Part shown: positions 60,327-64,000 of the stretch, piece after piece | How positions within the stretch are numbered: position 1 is the first letter of the stretch | Layout of the letters: each line of letters opens with the position of its first letter | Origin: Allium sativum | Taxonomy: Eukaryota; Streptophyta; Magnoliopsida; Asparagales; Amaryllidaceae | Reading direction: 5' to 3' | Length of the DNA stretch: 64,000 nucleotides | NCBI GenBank assembly: GCA_030737875.1 | Contig: CM060920.1 | Location: 479,042,861 to 479,106,860 of the forward strand | The notes under the pieces: generated by a model | The model's database searches: none | Told to the model about the DNA's origin: nothing | The model's input: only the letters and a program-made list of their open reading frames with translations | Position numbers and translations under genes: made by a program

Positions 60327-62713
60327 AAAGGCTTTGCCAATATTCTGTTTATATTATTAGTCTGATGCGGGAATTTATATCGATTATACACTGTTATGAT
60401 TTTCGTGTAGATTCAATTTTAATGGAAGATGATTTTGGGTTTATCATGAACTGTGCTTTAAATGACCCTCGTTCTTTAACCCAGTAAAGACAGGATTTAT
60501 TTCCTAATTTTGACTAATCATTAAATAATGATTTTTGGAGATTAAAACTAAGTGGAGTTTTAATGAATCTTTAATTAGATTGAAAAGTTAATGTGGTAAT
60601 TAAATTTGCCAAACTTGAAAAGTGTTCGAAAATGGAGTATCACCAGTTTTACTCTAGGCGATAGTTAAATCTTTTATTAGATTTGAACGTGAAATGGTAA
60701 TTGAATTTATCGATAACACAGTGATGTTAGATATGGAGTACTACCAATTTTGCTTTATGGGATGAATAGGTTGGGATGGGATAATAAAATGAATGATTAC
60801 TTCGGTAAGGCGTTCATCCCGACTAGTTTGATAAACCTTAATTTGGTTTGAACTGTGAAAAGATACTATAAAATCTTTTGAAATGATTTCCAAATAATTG
60901 GATTAAACAATGTGTTAAAAGTGATAGTCTTTGATAAGGTTAATGAGAACCTTTCTAGAATAAAGAAATATGAATAAAATAATATTCTGGATTGGAATGA
61001 GGCGTATAATGTGTTGTGATAGCACTTGATTATAAGATACGCGAGTTATTCAGAAAGACCGGGTTTAACGCATTCTGAATAATTGATACGACGACTAACG
61101 GTCGAAGTGATTGAAGTTGGTGCAAGACCGACGATCTTCACATCGAATGGATGGGTTGCTACTGATGCCCATGATTGGAGTAGCTACCTTGATGGGGCCA
61201 CAGTGGTAGCCGTCTAGACGTATTTTGTTGGTTGTTTGGATATGCGAGGGCCACTCTCCTGTATTGGACATACGAGACGAGGAATAAGATGCCTCTGGCT
61301 TCGTTCAGACCCAGAACGGAATTGTAGATGGATGGTGTGTCTGACATTGTATTCCATTATGTTGTATTCGTTGATCTCTGCTAACTACGTATCTGTTTGA
61401 TGGCGGACAATTTATTCTCCTGCTTAACACCCTTCTCTGAGACGTACGAGCTTAGATATTATATATTAGTAAAAATCAATGGTATGACATAGATTAATAG
61501 TGTGGCATGCTGAGATGCAGTGATCCTAACTTTTGTTGAAAAGAAAAGTTTGGTGGATGATGATCAAAGCACAGCTTTAAGTAGCACAACTTTGTGTAGC
61601 GTTAATTCGCGAGCCTCACACCTCGGTATGTTGGTGAACTGATGGTTTGATCAGTATACTTTCAAGATGGATGGATTTAGTCGACTAAAATAGGTTGGGT
61701 GTGGTTGCTACACACATGGCAGGGATAGGGGAACACCCTCGATTCCCAGAAGGATAGAGTAAGCGACGTTTTCTCATACACGAGACGTAAGTCGCGGAGA
61801 AACTCGATATCCTGGATGTAGTGCGGATGTGCATTACGGCATTTTCTCATGCCTGGGACGTAAGCCGTAGGGAATTGCACTACGTGATCGATCTTTCAGA
61901 TCAGTAACCATGATGATGGAAATCTAAATTTCCAATACGACATTTTTAGGTTTTAGTTGTAAACCTATATATGGCGACATAGTGGGATGGCGCGCTCATG
62001 TCGTCTATGACTGATACATTTATATTTGTAGTTGATTTCTTCACTTACAGTAATAATAAAAGATTTGTTTTAAAAACATACCAGGCATATTTGGCTATTA
62101 TAAGGCAAAGCTATATCCTCCTGCTTGCGTTGCATTGTGTGATGGGACCTGAGTCTTATAATAGCTTCATTGTTCTTTATTTAGCATTCCGCTGTTTATT
62201 TTATGCACTGGTATTCTTAGGGGTAAACCCATTCCGTGTTATACAGTGTGGTCCCTTGATTTACCTAACTTTAAAATCTAGTTAATGACTGTTTTAGTTC
62301 TCACACATGTCCCAAGACTGACTCAGAGTTTATTGTTTTAACCTATACTCTGGGTGCCCATATTTTCCACACGTACGACTAGTAGTTTTGGGTTTCGCAG
62401 ATATTTCTTTTCGTAGGATCCTGGATTACAGCTAGAGCTATATACGTAAAGCTTTGTATCTATGTATTTCTTTCAGTCATGCTAGTTGACGTACTTCCGC
62501 AACGCATTACATTTATACATTATATTTCCGCTGCTATGTATTTTAAATCTCTGATATTTTTCTGTTCGATATTTATTCGTACTCTGATATATTCTTGTAC
62601 TCTGATGTAAATTATTGTAATAGCAATGAAATGTTCTGTTATTTGTGTTCTGACGCATCATGTTGTCAAAACAATCTGGGCTTTCCCGTAAGAGCGGATT
62701 TCTGGTCGTTTCA
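60327..62713 (+). repeat. copy II 3' LTR, second part
   Basis: Resumes at AAAGG (60327-60331), exactly where the LTR was interrupted. It matches 42540-44913 closely, ending GGTCGTTTCA. Confidence 0.85.
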
Positions 62714-63841
62714 GCTAGAATATTTTTATGGATGTCAATTAGTGATATCCAGCGGATCTGACGATGTGGCATTCAAAGTAATTGGTGGCCAGATGTTCTA
62801 AAGGAAAATTCTAACCTCAAGCCTCATCAACCGGGAAATGACAAAAATCGGGCAGGCACCATGGCTACGTGGGTCGCTCCCATTAGGGTGTATAATCACT
62901 ATCTAGAGAAACTCCTTTTGCATCTTTAATCTATTTCGTTGCTGTCGTTTTTTGGGAAACGGTGGGTAGCCCCCAACTATTAGTGATATACATTCGATAC
63001 ACTCAAGCGAAATGAGTGGTCGGTCATGTGTGGGCCGGGTTGCTAGATGTTCTTGTTGAACCCAGTGTATTCCCTTCTAGAGATGCACTACCGGTAGGTG
63101 GTTCTATACCTTGTCGTTGTCGGGATCCAATCTCCAATAAGCACTAGCGGTTTTGTTTGTATACTATATATGTGGAGCGTGAGATGCACGCGTTTCGCTA
63201 GATTCTATTTATTTGTATTTAGACACTATTATAATATCATAATAAGATATTGATTTCAAAATTTTTTGGCCTTATCGTAAGGTAAAAACCGTCCATATTT
63301 ATGTGTGGAGTTGGTCGTACGACTACCCTATTGTTCAAAAGGATTTTAACTTTAAAATCTAGTTAGATGATATTATAAACTTTGCGAGTTTTTTTCTCAC
63401 TCTGGTTCACCAGACTGGCCCGGTGTTTGAAGTGCTCTGGTTAGACCGGTTTCTACAAGTTCAGGTTATTGGACGCTATGAGGTCCAAAGACGAGCTAAC
63501 GGAGTTCATACATATGATGTTATACCGTTATTATTCCGCTGTGTGTTATATATATGAGGACATGCTATTATAACTATCCATATGTATTAATGTACTATGA
63601 TGTTTTAAGTATTATTTCAAGCTTTCAATAAAAGTTATTTCTATATTATATTTTGCTCTGCTGCGATGTGAGACTTTGATTCTATGATTAGTTTCTCTTA
63701 TTCCTCTGTTCTAATATTTCTTTCTTTCTTATCTTACCTTCTAATTTCTTCCTATTAGCTTTCTGGAGTTTTGATACTTGAGTTTAGACACAGGATGTGT
63801 AAAAGTCTAGGTTCAAGTGTCTAAATTTTTGGGACGCTACA
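62714..63841 (+). mobile_element. 3' part of an unrelated LTR
   Basis: Not similar to the giant-LTR family. It ends GGGACGCTACA just before a PBS and has an AATAAA-type signal near 63627. The LTR start is not visible and was probably lost where copy II adjoins. No gene. Confidence 0.7.
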
Positions 63842-63843
63842 GT

Positions 63844-63855
63844 TGGTATCAGAGC
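63844..63855 (+). promoter_or_regulatory. primer-binding site of the right-hand element
   Basis: TGGTATCAGAGC matches the initiator-Met tRNA complement, two bases after the LTR end. The element interior would start here and run beyond the window. Confidence 0.85.
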
Positions 63856-64000
63856 AAAGTTTTTATGGAATAACCATGGTTCTATGGTATATCTTGATAG
63901 AGATTGGGTAAGTAATACCCTAGATCCAGATTTAGTGTATATATGCGAGAGTGCGTATTTGTAGATTTCAATTATAAATGTTTTATATTGTGCTGTTTGA

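Larger units (their letters stand above)
37839..62713 (+). mobile_element. giant-LTR family copy II, LTR retrotransposon with 5.8 kb LTRs
   Basis: 5' LTR 37839-44913, interior 44914-46569, 3' LTR 46570-49947 plus 60327-62713 (interrupted by copy III). LTR ends are TG...CA. The PBS and purine tract are in the expected places for a Ty3-type element. Net LTR length is about 5.76 kb (3' LTR), and about 5.8 kb for the 5' LTR after removing a roughly 1.3 kb insertion. No protease, integrase or RT is present. The flanks GTATA (left) and GCTAG (right) do not match, and the two flanking sequences come from different elements. Confidence 0.83.

Overview
The window is a nested transposable-element island from a flowering-plant nuclear genome. 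It is AT-rich, and its elements are the usual plant set: Ty1/copia and Ty3-type LTR elements primed by initiator-Met tRNA, CACTA, PIF/Harbinger and hAT elements. I see no intact single-copy host gene, tRNA, rRNA or CRISPR array. Host-derived coding sequence appears only as broken fragments: a LysM receptor-kinase piece, and exons of a mitochondrial-type carrier inside a CACTA element. All identity statements are by eye.

Layout. 1-2700 is a decayed copia pol. Three copies of one giant-LTR family cover most of the rest. Copy I (minus) has LTR pieces at 3067-5872, 31563-36012 and 37098-37838, with a 1.1 kb interior. Copy II (plus) spans 37839-62713, with LTRs of about 5.8 kb around a 1.66 kb interior. 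Copy III (minus, 49948-60326) sits inside the 3' LTR of copy II and is flanked by the 5-bp duplication AAAGG. Copy I is split by a CACTA element whose right end is at 31562. That element has collected a hAT MITE (7365-7746), a LYK4/5-like kinase fragment, copia-1 (8979-13712), a hairpin MITE (15042-15680), a Harbinger element (from 17917), a second CACTA (19647-23839, TSD CAC) carrying carrier exons, and copia-2 (24055-30513, minus). The right edge, 62714-64000, is the end of an unrelated LTR plus its primer-binding site.

The most unusual structures are these. In the giant-LTR family the LTRs (5.8-6.8 kb) are several times longer than the interiors (1.0-1.7 kb), and only copy II keeps coding potential, a run of CCHC zinc knuckles. 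Copy III carries a U3-type LTR start at both ends, as a 2.1 kb inverted repeat, yet has a clean target-site duplication, so it seems to have integrated as a rearranged cDNA. Copy II has unrelated flanks and diverged LTRs, which suggests recombination. Nothing here looks like a cellular operon or defence system; the interest lies in element structure and in the order of the nested insertions.
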